Positions 16,305 through 25,517 of a stretch of 64,000 bases of DNA are shown one piece after another. The position numbers and the translations under genes were made by a program. The stretch is from Flaviramulus basaltis (lineage in GTDB: Bacteria; Bacteroidota; Bacteroidia; Flavobacteriales; Flavobacteriaceae). Below the pieces are notes generated by a model, which saw only the letters and a list, made by a program, of their open reading frames with translations, was not told where the DNA came from and searched no databases. The DNA lies in contig NZ_FPKV01000001.1 of NCBI RefSeq assembly GCF_900114265.1, positions 1,240,001-1,304,000 of the forward strand, in the 5' to 3' direction. Each line of letters starts with the position of its first letter. The first letter of the stretch is position 1.

Positions 16305-18908
16305 TTAAAACTGTTGTCCAATAATGAAGTGAGTTTCCCAACCATGTTTAACAGTTTCTCCAGGTAAAGGGTCGAAACCATGACCAAAATCAATACCTAA
16401 TAAACCAAATGCTGGCATGAAAATACGAATACCTAATCCCGCAGAACGTTTAATGTTAAAAGGATTATAATCTCTAAAATTATCATATGAAGCACCACCT
16501 TCTAAAAAGCCTAGGGCATAAATTTTAGCTGATGCTTTTAGAGTAACAGGATAACGAAGCTCTAAAGAAAACTTATTATATATAGTACCACCATCTTGAT
16601 TTGAAAGAGATTGATTTGGATAGCCACGTAATTGGATAGATTCTCTACCATCTAAACTATAGTTACCTAATCCATCACCTCCTACAAAGAAACGTTCGAA
16701 TGGAATAACACCTCTAGCATTGTTATAAGCTCCTAAAAACCCAAATTCTACACTTGGTCTTAATACAAGGTCTTTAGCAAGCTGAGTGTACCAATCACCT
16801 TTAAAATTTATTTTATAAAATTCTAACCACTTGTAACGTTCTTGGTCTATTTCTGTTATTTGTTTATTAGCTTCAATATATTCTCTATCTGCAGTACTAG
16901 TTGCATTTGCTCGTCTTACTAAAGCATCATCATAATCCTCAGATAATTGATCATAATCAACACCATTAAATAAAGAGTAAGGAATAGATAATTTAGCTGT
17001 AACCCCAAAGCTAGAACCAGCTGTTGGATAAATAGGATCTACGCTCGTGTTATTTCTGCTTAGACCTATAGTATATGATAAGTTATTAGAATATCCATCT
17101 CCAAAAGTAAATAGGCCAGTGTTATAATTATTTAAATCATAACGTTGGAAACTTACAGCTTGTGAAAGTGTAAAATAATCATCTGGAACAGATAAACGTT
17201 TTGCTAAACCAAATGTAATTCCTGTAATGTTGAAACTTCTACTTTTATCTGCATTTCTTGTACTAGGATTGTATAAAAACTGTTTTGTATGAGATAAAGA
17301 AGTTGAAAATTGAACAGGGCGTTTCCCTCCTAACCAAGGCTCAGAAAATGAAAAGCTATAGGTTTGGTAAAATCTACTAGCTTGTAAACGTAACGCTAGT
17401 TTTTGTCCGTCTCCCATTGGGATTGGTTTGTAAGCATCTTTCTTAAAAATATCTTTTATAGAAAAGTTATTAAAAGATAACCCAAGCGTACCTATAAAGC
17501 CACCACCACCGTAACCACCTTGTAATTCAATTTGGCTAGATCCTGTTTCTTTAACAGCGTATTCCATATCTATAGTACCTTCATTTGGATTTGGATTAAT
17601 GAAGTTTGGAGATATTTCTTGAGCATCAAAAAATCCTAATTGACCAAGTTCTCTTACTGTACGAACTACATTTGCTTTGCTATATAATTGTCCTGGACGA
17701 GTACGTATTTCTCTGTATACAACATGATCATTAGTTTTGTCGTTTCCAACAACTGAAACACTATTAAAATAAGCTGGTTTTCCTTCAGATATTCTAATTT
17801 CTATATCAATAACGTTATTATCTGCACTAACTTCAACAGGGTTTATACTAGAAAATAAATAACCATTATTTTGATATTGATTTGTTATATCGAAAGCATC
17901 AGGTTTTGAATTATCTGCAATACGTTTTTGTAATTCAATACCATTGTATGTATCGCCTTTTCTAATACGTAATAGTCTACTTAATTGCTCATTAGTATAT
18001 ACGGTATTACCAATAAATGTAATATCTCCAAAAGTATAAAGTTCACCTTCGTTTACATCAATTTTTAGAGATATGGTTTTGTCGTTATTTATTATGACAC
18101 TATCAGAAATAATACGCGCATCTCGATAACCATTTTCTTTATATTTATCTATAAGATGACCTAAATCTGCCTGATAAGCAGAATCAATAAATTTAGAGCG
18201 TTTTAAAATTCGAAGACGGTTAATTTTTTTAGTGTTTTTCATGGCTTTTCTAAGTTTTTTATCATTTAAAACTTCATTGCCATTAAATACAATATTTTTA
18301 ATTTTAACTTTCTCTCCCTTGTCTATATTAAGTACCATATTAACTCTTGCTGTTTCAATAGAGTCTTTAACTTCTATGGTGTTAATATGTACTTTAGTAT
18401 TTATAAAACCATCTTTTTTATACTTTCTTGTAAGGAAATTTTTTGTAGTTGTTATAAGATTTTCGGTTACTTTAACACCTTTATTAAGCTTTGCTTCTTT
18501 AATGATGCTTTCTTTTTTACCTTTTTTTACACCGTTAATTTTTAGCTCGTTAAGTTGAGGTAAATCAGACAATCTTATTTGTAAATAAGCGACATCACCT
18601 TCTATTTTGGTAATGTAGACTTCTATGTCATTAAATAATTTAGAGTTCCAAAGTTTTTTAATAGCATTACTAATATCTTCACCAGGAATAGTCATTTCCT
18701 TTCCTTTTCTTAAACCAGAGTAGGTGATAATAGTTTGCTCGCTAAATGATGTATTTCCAGAAACAGAGATGTCTCCTAAAATGTATTTTTTACCGTTGCT
18801 ATATTCTAACTCTTGTGCTTGAGTGCCGAAGCTTAGTACAAAAAATAATATTGCTGTGCAGTACTTTAAATATGTTTTTACTGGTAAAGTATTAACTAAG
18901 TTGTTCAC
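16305..18908 (-). CDS. bamA: Outer membrane protein assembly factor BamA
   Basis: Omp85-family insertase of the beta-barrel assembly machine. A signal peptide (ILFFVLSFGTQAQE) is followed by POTRA domains across about 30-430 (repeated patterns such as LGDISVSGNTSFSEQTI and FGDITFIGNTVYTNEQL), then a 16-strand barrel with the conserved loop segment RGYPNQSLS and a C-terminal strand ending HFIIGQQF. The frame is open from 19016, deep inside uppS. The nearest start giving a normal signal peptide is GTG at 18908 (867 residues), overlapping the uppS stop by 17 bases. TTG at 18920 is the alternative. The start is therefore uncertain by a few residues. Confidence 0.93.
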   Translation of the reverse strand: MNNLVNTLPVKTYLKYCTAILFFVLSFGTQAQELEYSNGKKYILGDISVSGNTSFSEQTIITYSGLRKGKEMTIPGEDISNAIKKLWNSKLFNDIEVYITKIEGDVAYLQIRLSDLPQLNELKINGVKKGKKESIIKEAKLNKGVKVTENLITTTKNFLTRKYKKDGFINTKVHINTIEVKDSIETARVNMVLNIDKGEKVKIKNIVFNGNEVLNDKKLRKAMKNTKKINRLRILKRSKFIDSAYQADLGHLIDKYKENGYRDARIISDSVIINNDKTISLKIDVNEGELYTFGDITFIGNTVYTNEQLSRLLRIRKGDTYNGIELQKRIADNSKPDAFDITNQYQNNGYLFSSINPVEVSADNNVIDIEIRISEGKPAYFNSVSVVGNDKTNDHVVYREIRTRPGQLYSKANVVRTVRELGQLGFFDAQEISPNFINPNPNEGTIDMEYAVKETGSSQIELQGGYGGGGFIGTLGLSFNNFSIKDIFKKDAYKPIPMGDGQKLALRLQASRFYQTYSFSFSEPWLGGKRPVQFSTSLSHTKQFLYNPSTRNADKSRSFNITGITFGLAKRLSVPDDYFTLSQAVSFQRYDLNNYNTGLFTFGDGYSNNLSYTIGLSRNNTSVDPIYPTAGSSFGVTAKLSIPYSLFNGVDYDQLSEDYDDALVRRANATSTADREYIEANKQITEIDQERYKWLEFYKINFKGDWYTQLAKDLVLRPSVEFGFLGAYNNARGVIPFERFFVGGDGLGNYSLDGRESIQLRGYPNQSLSNQDGGTIYNKFSLELRYPVTLKASAKIYALGFLEGGASYDNFRDYNPFNIKRSAGLGIRIFMPAFGLLGIDFGHGFDPLPGETVKHGWETHFIIGQQF

Positions 18909-19632
18909 TTGTTTTCCCAAATCGTCGTTCTCTTTTTTGATATTCAATAATAGCTTCATACAAATGTTGCTTGGTAAAATCTGGCCATAATACACTTGTA
19001 AAATATAATTCGGCATAAGCGATTTGCCACAACAAAAAATTACTTATACGTTGCTCCCCACTTGTTCTAATAAGCAAATCTACATCTGGTAAATTTCGCG
19101 TGTAAAGATGCTCATTTATAATTGATTCTTCAATATTTTCGGGCGAAATTATATTATTTTTAACTTTAATACTAATCTCTTTAACAGTATTTATGATTTC
19201 TTCTCTAGAACCGTAGCTTAAAGCAAGTGTTAGAGTCATTCTAGTGTTATTCTTTGTGTTTTCTATAACCTCAAGTAGTTCTTTGTGTACCTTTTTTGGT
19301 AGTGAGCTTAGATTGCCTATAGCTAAAAGCTTGATGTTGTTATCTTGAAGTGTTGCAATTTCTTTTTTTAATGAAGACACTAAAAGCCTCATTAAGGTTT
19401 GAACTTCTAGTTTTGGTCTGTTCCAATTTTCAGTTGAAAAAGCATAAAGGGTTAGGTTTTCTATGCCTAATTCTGCACAAGTTTCAACTGTTTGACGTAC
19501 AGATTTTGTGCCATTTTCATGTCCAAAAGCACGCATCATACCTTTTTGTTTTGCCCAACGCCCATTACCATCCATAATAATGGCTATGTGTTTGGGTAAT
19601 AATTTTTTATGTATGCTGTCTTTTAAATCCAT
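18892..19632 (-). CDS. uppS: Isoprenyl transferase (undecaprenyl diphosphate synthase)
   Basis: Cis-prenyltransferase that makes the C55 carrier lipid for peptidoglycan and O-antigen. 246 residues. The catalytic Asp21 lies in HIAIIMDGNGRWAKQKG, followed by FGHENG, LYAFSTENWNRP and the C-terminal LLIRTSGEQRISNFLLWQIAYAELYF. It overlaps the bamA start by 17 bases and begins one base after the DUF6089 stop, so translation is probably coupled along this operon. Confidence 0.96.
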   Translation of the reverse strand: MDLKDSIHKKLLPKHIAIIMDGNGRWAKQKGMMRAFGHENGTKSVRQTVETCAELGIENLTLYAFSTENWNRPKLEVQTLMRLLVSSLKKEIATLQDNNIKLLAIGNLSSLPKKVHKELLEVIENTKNNTRMTLTLALSYGSREEIINTVKEISIKVKNNIISPENIEESIINEHLYTRNLPDVDLLIRTSGEQRISNFLLWQIAYAELYFTSVLWPDFTKQHLYEAIIEYQKRERRFGKTSEQLS

Positions 19633-19633
19633 T

Positions 19634-20320
19634 TTATTCTACACAATAACAAGGGTTTTCTCCAAAGGTGTAAGTTAAGGTAATGCCAGTAAACATATAC
19701 CAGTCGTTATTGTTTATATTTCCAAATCTGTATTGTTGTCTAAATTCAGCATCAGGAATGCTTCCGTCAAGCTCATCAGAAAATGTATAACGTGCACCAA
19801 CTTCAAGTCCTAAAATTAAATTTCCTAAAAAATTTGTTTTAAAACCTATTGCCATAGGAATTCCATAGGCCCAACTAGATGTGTTTTCAGGAGTTTGTGT
19901 GCCATTTAAAAAATAATGGTTATCATGGTTTGTTACACTTAATCCTGTATATAGATATGGTGTGCCAATTTTTTCGCCAGAATGCAGGTCGAAATCCATA
20001 AAGGTAAACTCCATACCTATTGAAGCTTCTATGATTTTGCTAGAAAACTCATAACCTCTTTGAATTCGCCTTGGGTCATCTGAATTTACATCAATACCTT
20101 CTAATTCACTAAAAATTAAAGAAGCTCTATAAGAGTGTCTTTTACTTCTATTCCATTTGTAAATACCACCAATAGCTAATTGGTTTGGTGAAATGTAATC
20201 TGTGGCTCCAACATCTCCAATAAAATTACTACCGCCAACAAAAACACCTATTTCATTAATTTGAGAATAGCTTAAATGTGCGCTTAAAATGCTTAATGTC
20301 AATATGATTAAATGCCTCAT
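19634..20320 (-). CDS. DUF6089 family outer membrane protein
   Basis: 228-residue secreted protein with a signal peptide (MRHLIILTLSILSAHLSYSQ) and repeated beta-strands typical of a small outer-membrane barrel. It opens EIGVFVGGSNFIGDVGATDYI and ends MFTGITLTYTFGENPCYC. The family is restricted to Bacteroidota and its role is unknown. Its constant position ahead of uppS-bamA suggests a part in envelope assembly, which is inference from context. Confidence 0.88.
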   Translation of the reverse strand: MRHLIILTLSILSAHLSYSQINEIGVFVGGSNFIGDVGATDYISPNQLAIGGIYKWNRSKRHSYRASLIFSELEGIDVNSDDPRRIQRGYEFSSKIIEASIGMEFTFMDFDLHSGEKIGTPYLYTGLSVTNHDNHYFLNGTQTPENTSSWAYGIPMAIGFKTNFLGNLILGLEVGARYTFSDELDGSIPDAEFRQQYRFGNINNNDWYMFTGITLTYTFGENPCYCVE

Positions 20321-20337
20321 AAATATTGAAAAGTTTG

Positions 20338-20345
20338 CAAATATA
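20338..20345 (-). promoter_or_regulatory. Candidate -7 element for the DUF6089-uppS-bamA-ompH operon
   Basis: On the minus strand this reads TATATTTG, matching the Bacteroidota -7 consensus TAnnTTTG. It lies 18 bases upstream of the DUF6089 ATG. The matching -33 region shows only ATTG rather than TTTG (around 20367-20370), so the promoter is partial. Confidence 0.35.
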
Positions 20346-20419
20346 ATAAATAAGATTAGTTCATAACAATCTGAACCTATTAGTATGAGTTTAAAACAGT
20401 TTTTCTTTTGAATTATTGT

Positions 20420-21304
20420 TTAATTGCGCTTGTCTTCCCCCCAAAGTAGTTTTTTTCTAAGCGTGTCTAAAAAGCTTTCACCAAAAAGATCAATCATTTT
20501 AATTTTAAAATTTGCCTTTTTAATTTTAATGAGAGTACCATTATCTAAAGTTGCTATTCTTGAATCTAAAGAGACTAAATGCTGATCTTCTCTTCCGTCA
20601 ACTTTTAAATGAATTTCGGTTGAATCTGGAATTACTAATGGTCGTGCACTTAAATTATGTGGCGCAATTGGCGTTAAAACAAAACTATTGGTGCCAGGTG
20701 TTATTACTGGTCCGCCACAACTTAAAGAATAACCTGTAGATCCGGTTGGAGTAGAAACAATTAAGCCATCACTCCAGTACGATGTTAAATATTCGCCATC
20801 TAAATAGGTTTCAACAGTAATCATAGACGTTGTATTTTTTCTACTTACTGTAATTTCATTTAATGCGAAATTAAGTGATGTGATATCGTTATTTTCTGGA
20901 ACAGTTTCAATTGAAAGTAAACTGCGTTCTGATATTTTGTATTTGCCATCAATTATATTTTGGATAGCATGTTCTATGGCATCCACTTGAATGGTTGCCA
21001 AAAAACCAAGGCGTCCAGTATTAATACCTACAATAGGTATATCTATATCTTTAACAAAGGTTATGGCTCTTAAAATAGTACCATCGCCACCAATGCTAAC
21101 AAGTAAATCGAAAGAAATATCTAAAGTGTCAAACTTTTTAAAAGATTCAAAATCTTTAATGTTATGAGACTCATCTTTTATAAGATTATAGAATTCGGTT
21201 TCTATATAAGCATCTGCATCTTTTTTTGTTAGATAATTAAAAAGAGTTTCTACCGAAGTACTTGTGGTTTTATTATAAAATCGTCCGAAAACAGCAACCT
21301 TCAT
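20420..21304 (-). CDS. nadK: NAD kinase
   Basis: Phosphorylates NAD to NADP. 294 residues with the GGDG nucleotide-binding motif (72-75 in VSIGGDGTILRA) and the NE/D motif region ALNEITVSRK. The second glycine-rich segment is present (DGLIVSTPTGSTGYSLSCGGP), as is the C-terminal SARPLVIPDST. Its ATG lies 3 bases after the CBS-gene stop. About 100 bp separate it from DUF6089, where a new promoter may start. Confidence 0.96.
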   Translation of the reverse strand: MKVAVFGRFYNKTTSTSVETLFNYLTKKDADAYIETEFYNLIKDESHNIKDFESFKKFDTLDISFDLLVSIGGDGTILRAITFVKDIDIPIVGINTGRLGFLATIQVDAIEHAIQNIIDGKYKISERSLLSIETVPENNDITSLNFALNEITVSRKNTTSMITVETYLDGEYLTSYWSDGLIVSTPTGSTGYSLSCGGPVITPGTNSFVLTPIAPHNLSARPLVIPDSTEIHLKVDGREDQHLVSLDSRIATLDNGTLIKIKKANFKIKMIDLFGESFLDTLRKKLLWGEDKRN

Positions 21305-21307
21305 ATT

Positions 21308-21967
21308 TTAAATGTTTAAATATCGTTTTAAGTAATCAGAACGCTCTTTCAAACTTTCAACATAACTATCTTCTTCATGTCCAGAGACTATGTTGTAGCT
21401 ATATCTGCGAAAGGTTTGTATAATTTCATTAAGTCCTGTGTTGCCAATTTTTAAAGTTATTTGAATCAAGTCAGTATTCATTTTAGATATGAAAGCGCCT
21501 AGTAATTTCCCGTCGTTAGACTCAACTATTTGGCTTATTTCACTAAAAGAATAGTCGTTTACGCCTTTTTCAACAACTAGAATACCTCCAGCTTCAGAGA
21601 AAAAGGGTGATTCATTAAATAAACTAATAACATCGTTAAGCTCATAGTAACCCAAATACTTATTCTGTTCATTTAAAACAGGCATAATATTAGCAGAATT
21701 TACTGCAAATGCCTCTAAAACATCAAGCCATAATGTGTTGTCTCGTACAAAAAAATCTTCAAGAGCATATTTGTATTCGTCAAGAGGTTTTTTACTTTCA
21801 AAGCAATGCGCATCGGTTTCAGAAAAACATCCTAAGTATGTTTTATTCTCATCTTCAATAGGGATATGAGAAAAAGTTAACTGATTAAATAGTAATTGTA
21901 AATCGCTGACTTTGTTTTTACTATTTAATGGTTTTATGTCGTTTATAATGAGTTCTGAAAGTTTCAT
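21308..21967 (-). CDS. CBS-domain protein
   Basis: 219 residues: two CBS motifs (about 1-60 and 70-125; LQLLFNQLTFSHIPIEDEN and NIMPVLNEQNKYLGYYELNDVI), then a C-terminal ACT-like region (GILVVEKGVNDYSFSEI, NTDLIQITLKIGNTGLNEII). CBS pairs usually bind adenine nucleotides and regulate a partner. Here the neighbour is NAD kinase, 3 bases downstream, so NAD(P)-linked regulation is a possibility but only inferred. It is the first gene of the leftward block and diverges from pdxJ. Confidence 0.88.
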   Translation of the reverse strand: MKLSELIINDIKPLNSKNKVSDLQLLFNQLTFSHIPIEDENKTYLGCFSETDAHCFESKKPLDEYKYALEDFFVRDNTLWLDVLEAFAVNSANIMPVLNEQNKYLGYYELNDVISLFNESPFFSEAGGILVVEKGVNDYSFSEISQIVESNDGKLLGAFISKMNTDLIQITLKIGNTGLNEIIQTFRRYSYNIVSGHEEDSYVESLKERSDYLKRYLNI

Positions 21968-22030
21968 GCTTATGCTTTAATAGAAGTGCAAATTAATCAA
22001 AAAAATAGTATGTAAGCGTGTTCTACTTTG

Positions 22031-22038
22031 TATTTTTG
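22031..22038 (+). promoter_or_regulatory. Candidate -7 element upstream of pdxJ
   Basis: TATTTTTG fits TAnnTTTG and lies 18 bases before the pdxJ ATG, implying a very short leader. No TTTG is found at the expected -33 distance, so this is a half-site only. Confidence 0.3.
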
Positions 22039-22056
22039 TAATTTAAAATTTGTTAA

Positions 22057-22770
22057 ATGACAAAGTTAAGTGTTAATATTAATAAGATTGCTACATTAAG
22101 AAACTCAAGAGGTGGCGATGTGCCAAATGTTGTTGAATTTGCAAAAGATGCGCAACGTTTTGGAGCCGAAGGAATAACTATACATCCAAGACCAGACGAA
22201 CGCCATATTCGTTACCAAGATGCACGCGATTTAAAACCTCAAGTCTACACCGAATATAATATTGAAGGAAACCCAATAGAATCTTTCATGAAATTGGTTT
22301 TAGAAGTAAAACCAACGCAAGTTACTTTAGTACCCGATGCTCTTGATGCTATAACTAGTAATGCAGGTTGGGACACTATTAAGCATAAAGATTTTTTAAT
22401 TGATGTGATTAAAGAATTTCAACAAAATAATATTCGTACTTCTATATTTGTCGATCCTGTTTTGAAACAAATTGAAGGCGCAAAGGAAACAGGAGCAGAT
22501 AGAATTGAATTATATACAGAAAGTTTTGCGCATCAATACGATTTAGGACATAAAGATGCTATAAAGCCTTATGTTGAAAGTGCAGAATTAGCCAATAAGC
22601 TAGGTTTGGGAATTAATGCCGGACACGATTTGGCGTTAGATAATATTAAATTTTTTAAAGATAATATTCCAGGTTTGTTAGAAGTATCTATTGGGCATGC
22701 TCTTATTGCAGAAAGTTTGTATTTAGGTGTTGAGAATGTTATTCAAATGTATTTACATAAACTTAAATAA
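22057..22770 (+). CDS. pdxJ: Pyridoxine 5'-phosphate synthase
   Basis: Condenses 3-amino-2-oxopropyl phosphate with deoxyxylulose 5-phosphate to make pyridoxine 5'-phosphate. 237 residues, the normal length. It starts TKLSVNINKIATLRNSRGGD and shows GAEGITIHPRPDERHI, VTLVPDALDAITSNAGWD and a late GINAGHDLALDNI. Its stop overlaps the ATG of the hydrolase gene by one base, so the two are co-transcribed. Confidence 0.97.
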   Translation: MTKLSVNINKIATLRNSRGGDVPNVVEFAKDAQRFGAEGITIHPRPDERHIRYQDARDLKPQVYTEYNIEGNPIESFMKLVLEVKPTQVTLVPDALDAITSNAGWDTIKHKDFLIDVIKEFQQNNIRTSIFVDPVLKQIEGAKETGADRIELYTESFAHQYDLGHKDAIKPYVESAELANKLGLGINAGHDLALDNIKFFKDNIPGLLEVSIGHALIAESLYLGVENVIQMYLHKLK

Positions 22771-23534
22771 TGCAATTATATTCCAATATATTAGGAGAAG
22801 GGAAGCCATTTATTATTCTGCATGGATTTTTAGGTATGAGTGATAATTGGAAAACATTAGGAACTCAATTTAGCGAACAAGGTTTTCAAGTACACTTAAT
22901 AGATCAGCGAAATCATGGGCGTAGTTTTTGGAGCAATGAATTTAATTATGAAATTCTTGCAGAAGATTTAAAGCAGTATTGTGAGGAGCATGATTTAAAA
23001 GATATCATTTTACTTGGGCATTCCATGGGCGGAAAAACAGCGATGTTATTTGCAACAGAATATCCAGAACTTCTTTCAAAATTAATGATTGCAGATATTT
23101 CACCACGTTTTTACCCAGTACATCATGATGCTATTTTAAATGGTTTAAGTGCTTTAGATTTTAGTGAAATTAAAAGCAGAGGACAAGCCGATAAAATTTT
23201 AAGCAATTACGTAAGTGATTTGGGTACACGTCAATTCTTATTAAAAAATTTGTATTGGGTTGAAAAAGGTCAGTTAGGATTACGAATTAATTTAGATGTT
23301 CTTAAAAATGAAATAAGCGAGGTTGGAGAGGCGTTACCAAGTTATGCGACTTTTAGTGGCGATACCTTGTTTTTAAGAGGAGACCGATCGGAATATATTG
23401 GTGTAGGAGATGATGGTATTATTAAAAATCATTTTCCAAAAGCTGAAATTGCCACAATTTCTAATGCAGGACATTGGCTGCATGCCGAAAACCCAAAAGA
23501 CTTTTTTGAAGCCGTCATGAAGTTTGTGGTATAG
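22770..23534 (+). CDS. Alpha/beta hydrolase
   Basis: 254 residues. The nucleophile elbow is GHSMGG with the serine at its centre, the oxyanion region is LHGFLGMSDNW, and the catalytic His lies in ISNAGHWLHAENP near the C-terminus. It resembles the YbfF-type esterases of core metabolism. No signal peptide is seen, so it is cytoplasmic. The natural substrate cannot be read from the sequence. It overlaps pdxJ by one base. Confidence 0.9.
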   Translation: MQLYSNILGEGKPFIILHGFLGMSDNWKTLGTQFSEQGFQVHLIDQRNHGRSFWSNEFNYEILAEDLKQYCEEHDLKDIILLGHSMGGKTAMLFATEYPELLSKLMIADISPRFYPVHHDAILNGLSALDFSEIKSRGQADKILSNYVSDLGTRQFLLKNLYWVEKGQLGLRINLDVLKNEISEVGEALPSYATFSGDTLFLRGDRSEYIGVGDDGIIKNHFPKAEIATISNAGHWLHAENPKDFFEAVMKFVV

Positions 23535-23565
23535 TTTTTTGTATATTTAATAAAACACATAATTT

Positions 23566-23913
23566 ATGAAATTAATCATCAGACTATTATTAAATGCTAT
23601 AGCAGTATTTGTTTTAGCACAGGTTTTAAGCGGAGTAAGTGTAGATACTTATATTACTGCAATTATTGTAGCCGTTGTTCTATCTGTTCTAAACTTATTA
23701 GTAAAACCTATTTTAGTAATTTTAACATTACCAATAACTATAGTCACATTAGGCCTATTTCTACTAATAATTAATGCTATAATAATATTATTAGCCGATA
23801 AGTTAATCGACGGTTTTTCGGTAAGCAGTATTTGGACTGCAATATTATTTAGTATTCTGCTTTCTATCTTACAATCTATACTACATTCACTTTTTAAAGA
23901 AGATAAAAAATAG
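23566..23913 (+). CDS. Small membrane protein annotated as phage holin family 4 (YvlD-like)
   Basis: 115 residues with four hydrophobic segments (IRLLLNAIAVFVLAQVLSGV, then YITAIIVAVVLSVLNLLV, LPITIVTLGLFLLIINAIII, then AILFSILLSILQSILHSLF). It matches the YvlD/phage holin family 4 profile. The name is historical: no lysis gene or other phage gene is near, so a phage origin is not supported. It follows the hydrolase by 31 bases and probably shares its transcript. Confidence 0.85.
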   Translation: MKLIIRLLLNAIAVFVLAQVLSGVSVDTYITAIIVAVVLSVLNLLVKPILVILTLPITIVTLGLFLLIINAIIILLADKLIDGFSVSSIWTAILFSILLSILQSILHSLFKEDKK

Positions 23914-23936
23914 CTCTAAATCAAGCAATTAAAAAC

Positions 23937-23967
23937 TTTGTTGGGATGTAAAAATATACTATTTTTG
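23937..23967 (+). promoter_or_regulatory. Promoter of tig with an overlapping inverted repeat
   Basis: A full match to the Bacteroidota consensus: TTTG at 23937-23940, a 19-bp spacer and TATTTTTG at 23960-23967 (TAnnTTTG). The start of transcription would be near 23974, about 70 bases before the tig ATG. A near-perfect inverted repeat with 15-bp arms (23941-23955 and 23961-23975, one T/G mismatch, 5-base loop) covers the spacer and the -7 box. Confidence 0.7.
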
Positions 23968-24044
23968 CATCCCAATTTTGGTTACAAAATATAGGCTTAA
24001 AAACCAATTGTTAAATTCCCGTAAAGGGTTTCATATTATTTAAA

Positions 24045-25373
24045 ATGAATATTACAAGAGAAAACGTTGATGCATTAAATGCTGTAGTAAAAGTAGATAT
24101 TGCTAAAGAAGATTATAGCGATAAAGTTGAAAAAATCTTAACAGATTACCGTAAAACAGCAAATATTCCAGGTTTTAGAAAAGGACATGTTCCAATGGGT
24201 ATGGTAAAAAAGCAATATGGAAAAGCAGTTTTAGTTGATGAAGTAAATAAGCTTTTACAAGATGCTTTAAATAAATACTTAACTGAAGAAAAGTTAGATG
24301 TTCTTGGGCAACCATTACCAAAAACACAAGATGAAATAAACTGGGATGCTGATAAATTTTCTTTCGAATTTGAATTAGGTTTAGCACCAGAATTTGATGT
24401 TGAGTTAAAAAGTAAAAAATCGATCACACAATATAATATCGTTGCTGATGATAAAATGATTGATGAACAAATTGAGCGTATCCAAAAGCAATACGGTAAA
24501 CTAGTGTCTCAAGATACTGTTGAAAAAGACTCTGAAATCACAGGAACTTATACAAACGAAGAAAAAGAGATTGATAATAAAGTAACTTTAACTTTAGATA
24601 AATTTAAAGGAAAAGCAACAGAAAAGCAGTTTATTGGAGCAAAAGCAGGTGATGTTATTACTTTAAAAACAAAAGGACTTTATGACGATGAGCATGAATT
24701 AATGCATGCTTTAAAATTAAGTCATGATGATGTTCATGGTCTTGATATTGAGGTTAATTTTACAATTAATGAAATCAATACACGTGAGTTAGCAGATCTA
24801 GATCAAGATTTGTTTAACAAGCTTTTTGGAGACGGAACAGTAACAAGTGTTACCGAATTAAAAGCAAAAATAAAAGAAGATGCTGAAAAGCAATTTGTGC
24901 AACAAGCAGATCAAAAATTGTTAAACGATGTTACTGAGTATTTAGTAGAAAATACAAAGTTTGATTTACCAGCTGAGTTTTTAACAAAATGGATGCAAAC
25001 TGCAGGTGAACAAGAAATGGATGCAGACCAAGCTAAGGAAGAATATGAAAAGTCTGAAAAAAGCTTGCGTTACCAATTAATTGAAGGTAAGTTAATTGAA
25101 AGCAATAACGTTCAAGTCACTATGGACGATATTAAAAATCATGCAAGAGAAATGATTAAAGGGCAAATGGCTCAATTTGGTCAAATGAATCCTTCAGATA
25201 AAGAGTTAGATGATATCGCAGAACGTGTATTATCAAATCAAGATGAAGCACGTCGTATTTCAGAGCAATTAATTAGTCAAAAACTATTAAATGTTTATAA
25301 AGAAAAAGCAAATCTTAAAGTTAAAGAATTAAGTTACGAAAACTTTGTTAAAGAAGTTTATGGTGACAAATAA
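24045..25373 (+). CDS. tig: Trigger factor
   Basis: Ribosome-bound chaperone for nascent chains, 442 residues. The N-terminal ribosome-binding domain is present (MNITRENVDALNAVVKVDI, with the signature IPGFRKGHVPMGMVKKQYG). A middle segment stands where the FKBP-type PPIase domain usually is, but it is degenerate and lacks the usual aromatic pocket. A long helical chaperone C-domain follows. It is followed by a 13-bp terminator, so it is transcribed apart from clpP although the tig-clpP-clpX order is kept. Confidence 0.95.
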   Translation: MNITRENVDALNAVVKVDIAKEDYSDKVEKILTDYRKTANIPGFRKGHVPMGMVKKQYGKAVLVDEVNKLLQDALNKYLTEEKLDVLGQPLPKTQDEINWDADKFSFEFELGLAPEFDVELKSKKSITQYNIVADDKMIDEQIERIQKQYGKLVSQDTVEKDSEITGTYTNEEKEIDNKVTLTLDKFKGKATEKQFIGAKAGDVITLKTKGLYDDEHELMHALKLSHDDVHGLDIEVNFTINEINTRELADLDQDLFNKLFGDGTVTSVTELKAKIKEDAEKQFVQQADQKLLNDVTEYLVENTKFDLPAEFLTKWMQTAGEQEMDADQAKEEYEKSEKSLRYQLIEGKLIESNNVQVTMDDIKNHAREMIKGQMAQFGQMNPSDKELDDIAERVLSNQDEARRISEQLISQKLLNVYKEKANLKVKELSYENFVKEVYGDK

Positions 25374-25396
25374 GTAAAGAATAATTGCTTATATTT

Positions 25397-25429
25397 AGGC
25401 GCTTAAATCTATTGATTTAAGCGCCTTTT
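25397..25429 (+). terminator. Terminator after tig
   Basis: A 13-bp perfect stem AGGCGCTTAAATC/GATTTAAGCGCCT (25397-25409 with 25414-25426), a 4-base loop and a short T run. Confidence 0.92.
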
Positions 25430-25445
25430 CATTCAAAAGTAAATC

Positions 25446-25497
25446 TTGATTAAATAAGATTTTAGTGCATCTTAATGTAAGTCAAGACTTTAATCAA
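25446..25497. promoter_or_regulatory. Spaced inverted repeat in the clpP leader
   Basis: TTGATTAAA at 25446-25454 and TTTAATCAA at 25489-25497 form a 9-bp inverted repeat spaced by 34 bases. A nested TCTTGA/TCAAGA pair (25444, 25482) overlaps the arms. It ends 20 bases before the clpP ATG and could be a leader structure or an operator. It is weak evidence in AT-rich DNA. Confidence 0.3.
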
Positions 25498-25517
25498 AAT
25501 AAATTACAAAATAAACT

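Noticed and set aside
23566-23913. Holin-family name as evidence of a prophage
   Set aside because: No phage genes nearby; the small membrane protein lies in a core operon with pdxJ and a hydrolase.
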